Part shown: positions 1-5,107 of the stretch, in pieces | Layout of the letters: every line of letters starts with the position of its first letter | Position numbering within the stretch: the stretch's first letter is position 1 | DNA from: Actinomycetota bacterium | GTDB lineage: Bacteria; Actinomycetota; Acidimicrobiia; Spongiisociales; ZC4RG35 | NCBI GenBank assembly: GCA_022615295.1 | Contig: JAKEHF010000073.1 | Location: forward strand, 1-5,436 | Length of the DNA: 5,436 bases | Direction of reading: 5' to 3' | Made by a program: the position numbers and the translations under genes | Notes under the pieces: generated by a model | Seen by the model: only the letters and a program-made list of their open reading frames with translations | What the model was told of the DNA's origin: nothing | Database searches by the model: none

Positions 1-339
1 GTTGTCCGGCGCCGGATTGTGCGACGCGGAGACGATGGCGCCCATCGTGGCCGAGGACGTCTCGGTGAGATGGCTTATTGCCCCGCTGGGGAGCACCCCG
101 ACGTCGACGGTGTCGATCCCCGCGGCGTGGAAGCCGGCCTGGAGGGCCAAGGACAACATGGAACCGGAGCGACGGGTGTCACGTCCGACGACCACCGGCC
201 CGGAGCGCAGATAGCTGCCCGCGGCCCGGCCGATGGCGAGGGCCAGCTCGGGGGTGAGCTCGGACCCGGCGACCCCCCTGACGCCGTCGGTGCCGAATAT
301 CGGCTTCCCATCGTCGAGGAGACGACGGAGGTCGGACAT
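1..339 (-). CDS. glmM: Phosphoglucosamine mutase GlmM, N-terminal part (gene continues past the left edge)
   Basis: GlmM interconverts glucosamine-6-phosphate and glucosamine-1-phosphate, a cytoplasmic step toward UDP-GlcNAc and hence peptidoglycan. Translating the minus strand from the ATG at 339-337 gives 113 residues, open to the window edge. The family's N-terminal signature FGTDGVRG is at residues 15-22. The active-site loop SASHNP is at residues 104-109, so S106 (codon 24-22) is the serine that is phosphorylated in this family. About 113 of the usual roughly 445-450 residues are present, covering most of the first alpha/beta domain. The N-terminus has about ten extra residues before FGTDGVRG compared with typical actinobacterial starts, but no other start codon is available in frame. 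The ATG directly abuts the rpsI stop (TAG-ATG, no gap) and lacks a clear Shine-Dalgarno, so translation is probably coupled to rpsI. The order rplM-rpsI-glmM is common in Actinobacteria. Identity is secure from the two motifs and the context. Confidence 0.95.
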   Translation of the reverse strand, partial: MSDLRRLLDDGKPIFGTDGVRGVAGSELTPELALAIGRAAGSYLRSGPVVVGRDTRRSGSMLSLALQAGFHAAGIDTVDVGVLPSGAISHLTETSSATMGAIVSASHNPAPDN

Positions 340-732
340 CTACCGTTTGGTGTACTGGGTGGCGCGGCGGGCCTTGCGCAGCCCGTACTTCTTGCTCTCC
401 ACGACTCTCGAGTCGCGGGTGAGCATGCCCGCCTTCTTCAAAACGGGCCGCAGGTCGGCGTCCAGTGAGACCAGGGCCCGGGATATCCCCAGCCTGAGGG
501 CGTCGGCCTGGCCGGTGGACCCTCCGCCCTCGAGGGTGGCATCGATGTCGTAACGACCCTGGGTCTGGGTGAGGGTAAAGGGCTCCATGACCCTCATCCG
601 GGTGGCCATGGTCGGGAAGTAGACCTCGAGGGCGCGCCCATTGAGGATGACCTGACCAGATCCATCGCGGAGACGCACTCGCGCCACCGACTCCTTGCGT
701 CGACCCGTCGCTTGGACGAGGGGCTTGGCCAT
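340..732 (-). CDS. rpsI: 30S ribosomal protein S9
   Basis: A small-subunit ribosomal protein of 130 residues, the normal bacterial length. The N-terminal signature GRRKESVARVRL is at residues 10-21, and the family segment GGSTGQADALRLGISRAL lies mid-protein. The C-terminus is strongly basic (KKYGLRKARRATQYTKR). In the S9 family the extended tail ending in Lys-Arg reaches the P-site tRNA, and that KR end is intact here. The ATG overlaps the rplM stop by one base (TGATG). A good Shine-Dalgarno, AGGAAGG, at 749-743 sits 10 nt upstream, inside the end of rplM, so the gene can be both independently initiated and coupled. The TAG stop abuts the glmM ATG. It is the middle gene of the rplM-rpsI-glmM operon. 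Confidence 0.98.
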   Translation of the reverse strand: MAKPLVQATGRRKESVARVRLRDGSGQVILNGRALEVYFPTMATRMRVMEPFTLTQTQGRYDIDATLEGGGSTGQADALRLGISRALVSLDADLRPVLKKAGMLTRDSRVVESKKYGLRKARRATQYTKR

Positions 733-1187
733 CAGACTTCTACCTTCCTGATGTCGAGTGCCAATGGCACCGGTTTCTGGGCGTGATGGGGGTGGTCGGG
801 GCCGGGATACACCTTGAGCTTTCTCAGCATTTGCCGCCCCAGTCTGTTCTTGGGGAGCATCCCCCGCACCGCCCGCTCGATGACCGCCTCGGGACGCCGC
901 TCGAGAAGACCCTCGAATGTCTCCGCCCGGATCCCTCCGGGGTACCCGGAGTGGCGATAGTAGATCTTGCTCTGGCTCTTTCCCGAGGTAACGGCCACCT
1001 TCCCAGCGTTGACCACGACCACGAAATCGCCTGTGTCGACATGTGGAGCGAAGATCGGCTTGTGCTTTCCCCTCAGGATCCTGGCAACTTCCGACGCGAG
1101 ACGACCTAGCGGCATCTCGGTGGCATCCACCAGATGCCAGACACGGTCGATGTCGGCGGTCTTGGGGGAGAAGGTCTTGTCATTCAA
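732..1187 (-). CDS. rplM: 50S ribosomal protein L13
   Basis: A large-subunit ribosomal protein of 151 residues (usual about 142-150). Recognisable segments are DIDRVWHLVDATEMPLGRLA near the N-terminus, ILRGKHKP, and GMLPKNRLGRQMLRKLKVY with PGPDHPHHAQKP toward the C-terminus. The start is a TTG at 1187-1185. It is preceded at 8 nt by the Shine-Dalgarno GAGGA (1200-1196), and the N-terminus TFSPKTADIDRVW matches the position at which actinobacterial L13 proteins begin. An ATG four bases downstream (1183-1181) is out of frame and cannot be the start. The TGA stop overlaps the rpsI ATG by one base. It is the first gene of the operon and is divergent from ilvA across 104 bp. L13 autoregulates its own operon in some other bacteria; whether that applies here is not visible in the sequence. 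Confidence 0.97.
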   Translation of the reverse strand: MNDKTFSPKTADIDRVWHLVDATEMPLGRLASEVARILRGKHKPIFAPHVDTGDFVVVVNAGKVAVTSGKSQSKIYYRHSGYPGGIRAETFEGLLERRPEAVIERAVRGMLPKNRLGRQMLRKLKVYPGPDHPHHAQKPVPLALDIRKVEV

Positions 1188-1195
1188 TGGTCGGA

Positions 1196-1200
1196 TCCTC
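1196..1200 (-). promoter_or_regulatory. Ribosome binding site that fixes the rplM TTG start
   Basis: GAGGA on the minus strand lies 8 nt before the TTG at 1187. It is one of only two good Shine-Dalgarno sequences found at a chosen start in the window (the other precedes rpsI), and it supports the rare TTG start over the nearby out-of-frame ATG. Confidence 0.7.
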
Positions 1201-1247
1201 GCACACCAAAAGGCACGGGGTCGTTTGGGGAAACGGCTCCGCCCGGG

Positions 1248-1279
1248 AGCGGGTCATATGCTAAGGGCAGCGACCCGCT
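1248..1279. repeat. Perfect 8-bp inverted repeat in the rplM-ilvA divergent region (possible operator)
   Basis: The arms AGCGGGTC (1248-1255) and GACCCGCT (1272-1279) are exact reverse complements separated by 16 bp, so the arm centres are 24 bp apart. The spacer contains candidate -10 hexamers on both strands: TATGCT at 1257-1262 (plus) and TAGCAT at 1263-1258 (minus). That arrangement is compatible with a dimeric regulator binding over both promoters. Alternatively, if transcribed from further upstream, it could fold as a stem-loop with a 16-nt loop. A second small hairpin, GCTCC/GGAGC at 1236-1250, shares bases 1248-1250 with the first arm, so the two folds could not form together. Function is inferred from position only. 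Confidence 0.45.
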
Positions 1280-1287
1280 TAGGCCAA
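1258..1287 (-). promoter_or_regulatory. Candidate promoter for the rplM-rpsI-glmM operon
   Basis: On the minus strand TTGGCC (1287-1282) and TAGCAT (1263-1258) are separated by 18 bp. TAGCAT fits the actinobacterial TAnnnT -10 pattern, and TTGGCC shares its TTG and one further base with the TTGACA -35 consensus. Transcription would start near 1250, leaving a leader of roughly 60 nt before the rplM TTG. The inverted repeat overlaps this element. Confidence 0.35.
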
Positions 1288-1291
1288 TCCG

Positions 1292-2479
1292 ATGACGACG
1301 ATCGAGGACATAAGGGAAGCCAGGACGAGGTTCCAGGGCAGGGTGAAGATGACCCCCCTGCTCCGGTCGGACTCCTTCTCCCGGCTCACCGGTCGTGAGG
1401 TGCATCTCAAGGCGGAGTGCATGCAGCGGGCCGGCTCGTTCAAGATCAGGGGGGCTCTCAACGTTCTCACCCGTCAAGCCGGCGGTCCGGTGGTGACCGC
1501 ATCGGCGGGGAACCATGCCCAGGGTGTCGCCCTTGCCGCCGCCTTCACCGGGTCGCCCTGCACGGTCTTCATGCCTCAGAACGCCGCCATACCCAAGATC
1601 AAGGCCACTCAGGACTATGGGGCCACGGTCAAGCTGAAGGGCAAGTCGCTCGCCGACGCCGTCGACGCCGCCAGACACTTCGCCGAGAACAAGGGGGCCT
1701 ATTTCGTCCACCCCTACGACGACCCGGAGATCATCGCCGGGCAGGGGACATTGGGTCTCGAAGTCTGTGAGCAGCTCCCCGACGTGGGCACCGTTGTGAT
1801 CCCCACCGGGGGCGGGGGGCTCCTCGCCGGGACGGCCCTCGCAGTGAAGAGCACCAGACCACAGACGAGGGTGGTGGGTGTCGAGATCGAGGCTGCCGCC
1901 GTCTACGCCGAGAGCAGGCGACGTGGCGAGCTGATCAGGGATTACCCCCGTGGACGGCCCACCGTCGCCGACGGGATCGCCGTATCGGTCCCCTCCGACC
2001 TGGTGTGGCCCATCGTCGAGGAACACGTCGACGCCCTCCTGGTGGTCAACGATGATCAGACGACCGCCGCTCTCACTCTGATCCTGGAGAGGTCGAAGCT
2101 GATGGTGGAGCCAGCCGGCGCCGTCGGTGTCGCAGCCCTCCTCGAGAAGATGATCCCCGACGACGCCCCCGACCCGGTGTGCGTCGTCCTCTCCGGTGGC
2201 AACATCGATCTCCTGTTCCTGGGCAAGGCGGTGCGTCACGGGTTGGAGGCGTCAGGCAGGTTCGCCAAACTCAAGGTGCTGGTGCCCGATCAGCCGGGCA
2301 GTCTGGCCAAGGTCCTGGGCATCGTGGCCAAGCACGGGGGGAACGTGGTCCAGGTCGATCATCACCGAGAGGGGTTCGCACTCCCCTTCGGCAAGGTGGA
2401 GATCGAGATCTCCGTCGAGACCAAGGATGCCGATCATGCCTTTCGAATCATGCGGGCTCTAGAGGCCTATCTGGTCTAA
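1292..2479 (+). CDS. ilvA: Threonine ammonia-lyase (threonine dehydratase) with C-terminal ACT domain
   Basis: A pyridoxal-phosphate (PLP) enzyme that deaminates threonine to 2-oxobutanoate, the committed step toward isoleucine; related enzymes can also use serine. The protein is 395 residues, a normal length for the short form with a single ACT domain. Visible motifs are the PLP-lysine segment GSFKIRGA (residues 48-55, K51 as the Schiff-base lysine), SAGNHAQG (71-78), the phosphate-binding loop PTGGGGL (171-177), SGGNID (301-306), and an ACT domain from about 326 to the end (KVLVPDQPGSLAKVLGIVA, then a beta-alpha-beta pattern). ACT domains usually bind amino acids, so allosteric control is likely. 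The start is ATG 1292: an in-frame TAG at 1280-1282 rules out any longer form, and the next Met is residue 20, already in conserved sequence. No Shine-Dalgarno is visible. The gene is divergent from rplM and convergent with truA, so it is its own transcription unit. Catabolic (tdcB-like) and biosynthetic roles cannot be separated from this window. Confidence 0.93.
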   Translation: MTTIEDIREARTRFQGRVKMTPLLRSDSFSRLTGREVHLKAECMQRAGSFKIRGALNVLTRQAGGPVVTASAGNHAQGVALAAAFTGSPCTVFMPQNAAIPKIKATQDYGATVKLKGKSLADAVDAARHFAENKGAYFVHPYDDPEIIAGQGTLGLEVCEQLPDVGTVVIPTGGGGLLAGTALAVKSTRPQTRVVGVEIEAAAVYAESRRRGELIRDYPRGRPTVADGIAVSVPSDLVWPIVEEHVDALLVVNDDQTTAALTLILERSKLMVEPAGAVGVAALLEKMIPDDAPDPVCVVLSGGNIDLLFLGKAVRHGLEASGRFAKLKVLVPDQPGSLAKVLGIVAKHGGNVVQVDHHREGFALPFGKVEIEISVETKDADHAFRIMRALEAYLV

Positions 2480-2498
2480 CCGGACGCAGGTCGCCCGG

Positions 2499-3227
2499 TC
2501 AGTACCCCACCTCCCACAGGGTCAAGCCATGGGGGGGAGCAACGGTGACCACCAGGGACCGGTCCCCTGCCCCCAGCACCATGCCCGCGTCGTCCGCTGA
2601 GGCGAAGCCGCGGCCCACGTCGTAGAGATGACCCACCAGCGAGCGGACCATCTGATGACAGAAGGCGTTGGCCCTGACCCAGTAGACGAGGACCCCCTCG
2701 TCCTCGGCGATGAGCCTCGACTCCTCGACTTGCCGCACACTGGAGCCGCCACCTCGACAAAAGCTGGAGAAGTCGTGCTCGCCGAGGAACACCGCCGCGG
2801 CCAGCTCCATGGCCTCCCGGTCCAGATCTCGGCCCACATCCCAGGTGTATCCCCGGGTCAGCGGGTCGCCACCGGGACGGGTGCCGAGCCTGTATCGGTA
2901 CCGGCGCCAGACCGCCGAGTGACGGGCATGGAACCCGTTGTCGACCATCGCCGCTCTCGTGACGGCGATCTCGGGGCCGAGCATCCCGTTGAGCGCCCGC
3001 AGCAACTGTTCGGTGTCCAACGTCGGTCCGGCGGCGAAGGAGACGACCTGGCCCCGTGCGTGGACCCCGGCGTCCGTCCTCCCGGCGACCGCAGTCTCCG
3101 GGCTCCCCCCGAGAACCCTGCCCAACGCCGTCTCCAGCTCGCCCTGCACCGTGCGGAGCCCCTCCTGCTTGGCGTACCCGTGAAACCCGGACCCGTCGTA
3201 CCCCAGGTCGAGGCGGACGGTGGGCAT
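2499..3227 (-). CDS. truA: tRNA pseudouridine(38-40) synthase TruA
   Basis: TruA isomerises uridines 38-40 in the anticodon stem-loop of many tRNAs. The protein is 242 residues, within the usual 240-270. The N-terminus MPTVRLDLGYDGSGFHGYA is the typical TruA opening. The catalytic motif GRTDAGVHA is at residues 49-57, with D52 as the expected nucleophilic aspartate (equivalent to D60 in E. coli). FHARHSAVWRRYRYRL matches the family's FHARF-S-x-x-RxYRY region, and FCHQMVR with SLVGHLYDVG matches the C-terminal half. The reading frame stays open far upstream (to 3755), but that part lies over the Yip1-like gene and has no TruA resemblance, so the ATG at 3227-3225 is chosen. This ATG overlaps the upstream stop by one base (TGATG) and has no Shine-Dalgarno, which suggests coupled translation. 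The gene ends 19 bp from the convergent ilvA stop. Confidence 0.96.
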   Translation of the reverse strand: MPTVRLDLGYDGSGFHGYAKQEGLRTVQGELETALGRVLGGSPETAVAGRTDAGVHARGQVVSFAAGPTLDTEQLLRALNGMLGPEIAVTRAAMVDNGFHARHSAVWRRYRYRLGTRPGGDPLTRGYTWDVGRDLDREAMELAAAVFLGEHDFSSFCRGGGSSVRQVEESRLIAEDEGVLVYWVRANAFCHQMVRSLVGHLYDVGRGFASADDAGMVLGAGDRSLVVTVAPPHGLTLWEVGY

Positions 3228-3748
3228 CAGAACAAACCGCTGAACACCGCGAAGGGGACGCTGATCAGGGCACGAACGAGGACTGCTGCGGCGAAGCCGA
3301 CGAGCACCGAGACCACCGACTTCCGCAGGTCGAGGTCGGATGCCTCCTGGGTCGCCACGACCAGGACCACCAGGTACCAGACCAACCCCACCGCCCCGAC
3401 GATGGCGCCGCCGAGCTCGAGCACGAGGGGCAAGGCGGCGAGACCATGCATGGCGATCATCGTCTGGGGTCGTCTCGAGGACCCGAAAAGGCGGGTGGCG
3501 GTGATCCAGGTGGCGAAGGCGAGTATCAGCCATGAAGCCACCGAGGCGATGAGGATCTGGAGCAGATCGGTCAGGCTGAACCGGTCCAGGGCCCCGAGTC
3601 TGGCCCGCGTGCCGAGATAGGTGATGGCGCCGACTGCGGCGACGACGATCGCGCCGTCGGCGGCGGCATCGTCGTCGAAGAAGGCCTCGGTGAACGCCTT
3701 GCGATTGAGGAGTGCTGCTCGCCACGCACGGGAGATGATCTTTCCCAT
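3227..3748 (-). CDS. Yip1-family-like integral membrane protein
   Basis: A predicted cytoplasmic-membrane protein of 173 residues. Hydrophobic segments lie at about 30-46, 62-82, 98-132 (long enough for two helices) and 144-166, giving roughly five transmembrane helices. A short basic/amphipathic N-terminus ends in an acidic patch (FFDDD, 23-27). The arrangement and features such as TRLFG (85-89), a Pro-containing helix GLAALPLVLE (102-111), VWYLVVLVVATQEA (123-136) and the final helix resemble small actinobacterial Yip1-domain proteins. That is recognition by pattern, not by a search, and the function of bacterial members is unknown. The ATG at 3748 lacks a Shine-Dalgarno but sits 6 nt after TAGCCT, so the transcript may be leaderless. 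Its TGA overlaps the truA ATG, making a two-gene unit. coaA ends 80 bp upstream on the same strand. Any link to tRNA modification is unproven. Confidence 0.75.
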   Translation of the reverse strand: MGKIISRAWRAALLNRKAFTEAFFDDDAAADGAIVVAAVGAITYLGTRARLGALDRFSLTDLLQILIASVASWLILAFATWITATRLFGSSRRPQTMIAMHGLAALPLVLELGGAIVGAVGLVWYLVVLVVATQEASDLDLRKSVVSVLVGFAAAVLVRALISVPFAVFSGLF

Positions 3749-3754
3749 GGACCA

Positions 3755-3766
3755 AGGCTACCGGCG
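3755..3766 (-). promoter_or_regulatory. Leaderless-type -10 element of the Yip1-like/truA unit
   Basis: The minus strand reads CGCCGGTAGCCT (3766-3755). Its TAGCCT fits TAnnnT and is followed by 6 nt and then the ATG at 3748, so transcription would start at or next to the start codon. The same 12-mer stands upstream of coaA at 4759-4748. No convincing -35 was seen. Confidence 0.5.
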
Positions 3767-3828
3767 GCTATCGCCGCACTACGTCGGGCGGCGGCCGTCT
3801 CCAACCCGTCGATCGGGCACGACCTTCG

Positions 3829-4740
3829 TCAGAGTCTCAGCCTGACCCTGCGCATCGAGTGGTCGGGGGCCTTCTCGAGGATCAGACTCGCCCGCTCCCG
3901 AGTGGGGAGGATGTTTTCGACCAGGTTCGGCTCGTTCGTCCTCGCCCATATGGAGAGTGCGATGCGGACCGCCTCCTCGTCGCTGAGACCGGCGTAACGG
4001 CGGAAGAAGGCGTCGGGATCGTTGAAGGCGGTGTCCTTGAGGGTGAGGAAGCGCTCCACGTACCACCGACGTATGTCATCGAGATCGGCGTCGACATAGA
4101 TCGAGAAGTCGAAGTAGTCAGAGACGAAGGCGCCGGTCCCCCCGGCCTGGAGGACGTTGAGACCCTCGAGGATGAGTATGTCGGGACGGTCGATCACCCT
4201 GGTCTCGGAGACCACGTCATACTTGACGTGCGAGTAGAGGGGAACCTCTAGTGAGGCTTCGCCGGCCTTTGCTCGTGAGACGAATTCGAGCAGGCCGGCC
4301 CGGTCGTAGCTCTCGGGGAACCCCTTGTGCTCCATGAGACCACGCTCCTCCAGGACCCGGTTGGGATGGAGGAAGCCGTCGGTGGTCACCAGCTCGACCG
4401 AGGGGTGATGGGGCCACCGCGCCAAGAGGGCCTGGAGGACGCGGGAGGTCGTCGATTTGCCTACTGCCACCGAGCCGGCCACGCCAATCATGAACGGAAT
4501 AGGTCTTGGCGGCGTACCGAGAAAGGTGTCGGTCACAGTTGCCAGTTGCTGGCTGGCCCTCACGTGGAGATTGAGGAGGCGGGAGAGCGGCAGATAGGCG
4601 TCCTCCACCTGGCCCATGTCGAGGGAGACGTTGATGCCCCGCAGCTTGTCGATGTCCTCAGGGGTGAGGGTGAGCGGGGTATTCGCCCTGAGTCGGGCCC
4701 ACTCGGTCAGATCGAAGTCTTGATAGGCCGGTCTGGACAC
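3829..4740 (-). CDS. coaA: Type I pantothenate kinase CoaA
   Basis: CoaA phosphorylates pantothenate with ATP, the first and usually rate-limiting step of coenzyme A synthesis, in the cytoplasm. Numbered from the GTG at 4740 the protein has 303 residues (E. coli 316, M. tuberculosis 312). The P-loop GVAGSVAVGKST is at 86-97 with K95; VTTDGFL at 118-124 contains D121, matching the catalytic Asp of E. coli (D127) at the same spacing from the P-loop lysine. R100 aligns with E. coli R106, implicated in CoA feedback. Other family blocks are HKGFPESYD (138-146), YSHVKYDV, ILILEGLNVLQ and NLVENILPTR. The closest resemblance is to the mycobacterial/streptomycete enzymes. The start is uncertain: an ATG at 4776 (315 aa) follows AGGACGGAG and a GTG at 4806 would give 325 aa. 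I prefer GTG 4740 because it lies 7 nt after the 12-mer shared with the Yip1-like gene, and because MSRPAYQDFD then aligns with known N-termini. Family identity is certain. Confidence 0.95.
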   Translation of the reverse strand: MSRPAYQDFDLTEWARLRANTPLTLTPEDIDKLRGINVSLDMGQVEDAYLPLSRLLNLHVRASQQLATVTDTFLGTPPRPIPFMIGVAGSVAVGKSTTSRVLQALLARWPHHPSVELVTTDGFLHPNRVLEERGLMEHKGFPESYDRAGLLEFVSRAKAGEASLEVPLYSHVKYDVVSETRVIDRPDILILEGLNVLQAGGTGAFVSDYFDFSIYVDADLDDIRRWYVERFLTLKDTAFNDPDAFFRRYAGLSDEEAVRIALSIWARTNEPNLVENILPTRERASLILEKAPDHSMRRVRLRL

Positions 4741-4747
4741 CCGTTTC

Positions 4748-4776
4748 AGGCTACCGGCGAGCAAGAGCGATGCCAT
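4748..4776 (-). promoter_or_regulatory. Candidate leaderless promoter of coaA
   Basis: On the minus strand ATGGCA (4776-4771, four of six matches to TTGACA) and TAGCCT (4753-4748) are 17 bp apart. Seven bases then lead to the GTG at 4740. The -10 lies within CGCCGGTAGCCT, identical to the element before the Yip1-like gene. If real, the alternative ATG at 4776 falls inside the -35 and would not be in the transcript. Confidence 0.5.
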
Positions 4777-4779
4777 ACT
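4774..4779 (+). promoter_or_regulatory. Candidate leaderless -10 of the DUF4190-like gene
   Basis: CATACT matches the -10 consensus at four of six positions. It stands 7 nt before the ATG at 4787, which has no Shine-Dalgarno. It lies back to back with the proposed coaA promoter in the same short divergent segment. No clear -35 is visible. Confidence 0.3.
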
Positions 4780-4786
4780 CCGTCCT

Positions 4787-5063
4787 ATGACCCAGCAGTT
4801 CCCCACCGACCCCGCCCGTTATCCCGAGGCCAGCCAGGCGACCACGGCCCTGGTCCTGGGCATACTGGGTGTGGTGATGTGCCAAGTGCTCGCACCTTTG
4901 CCTGGGTGATGGGCAACAAGGAGCTGGCGGCCATAGACGCCGGGAGAAGACCGCCCGAGAACCGGGGCACCGCCAACGCCGGCAAGATCCTGGGGATCGT
5001 GGGACCGTCCTGCTCGCCCTTTCCGTCATCATCCTGATCATCGTGATCGCCGGCGCCAACTGA
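4787..5063 (+). pseudogene. DUF4190-like small membrane protein, interrupted by two frameshifts
   Basis: As it stands, the ATG at 4787 reads only 40 codons to a TGA at 4907-4909. Adding one base between 4894 and 4900 (at CCTTT) restores PFAWVMGNKELAAIDAG in the next frame. Adding one base at the G run 5001-5003 then restores GTVLLALSVIILIIVIAGAN and a TGA at 5061-5063. The repaired 92-residue product has a polar N-terminus, a helix at about 20-37 (TTALVLGILGVVMCQVLAP), a central loop with AAIDAGRRPPENRGTANAGKILGIVG, and a C-terminal helix at about 73-91. That pattern is typical of small actinobacterial DUF4190 proteins; their function is unknown. Both lesions are single-base losses at or beside short homopolymers, so assembly or sequencing error is as likely as real decay. 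The intact coding character of all three segments favours error or very recent loss. The gene is divergent from coaA. Confidence 0.75.
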
Positions 5064-5093
5064 GTTTCCCCACAAGTCCCGCCTCAGCCGGCC

Positions 5094-5099
5094 GATAAT
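5094..5099 (+). promoter_or_regulatory. Candidate leaderless -10 of the gene starting at 5108
   Basis: GATAAT matches TATAAT at five of six positions and ends 8 nt before the ATG at 5108. The 44-bp gap after the DUF4190-like gene contains no Shine-Dalgarno. No clear -35 was recognised. Confidence 0.4.
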
Positions 5100-5107
5100 C
5101 CAGCCTG

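Noticed and set aside
1184..2239. Long open frame antisense to ilvA (351 residues)
   Set aside because: It mirrors the third-position GC of ilvA, has low-complexity Gly/Asp/His-rich sequence, no known domain, and also covers the intergenic region and the rplM start.
2479..2499. Possible convergent terminator ACCGG-N11-CCGGT across the ilvA and truA stops
   Set aside because: The stem is only 5 bp with an 11-nt loop and no T-run on either strand; too weak to call.
2628..3620. Long plus-strand open frame opposite truA and the Yip1-like gene (330 residues)
   Set aside because: It is a shadow of the GC-rich minus-strand genes: no recognisable motif, and it spans two well-supported genes.
3228..3755. 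Upstream extension of the truA frame, which would give a 418-residue protein
   Set aside because: The added part overlaps the Yip1-like gene in another frame, is Arg-rich low-complexity sequence without TruA resemblance, and TruA proteins begin at the MPTVRLDLGYDG segment.
3764..3777. Hairpin GCGGC-TATC-GCCGC between coaA and the Yip1-like gene as a coaA terminator
   Set aside because: A 5-bp stem without a T-tract is expected by chance in GC-rich DNA, and it sits in the likely promoter region of the next gene.
4741..4806. Longer coaA starts at ATG 4776 (with AGGACGGAG upstream) and GTG 4806
   Set aside because: GTG 4806 overlaps the DUF4190-like start and adds unconserved sequence. ATG 4776 remains possible, but it falls in the proposed -35, and the shared 12-mer points to GTG 4740.
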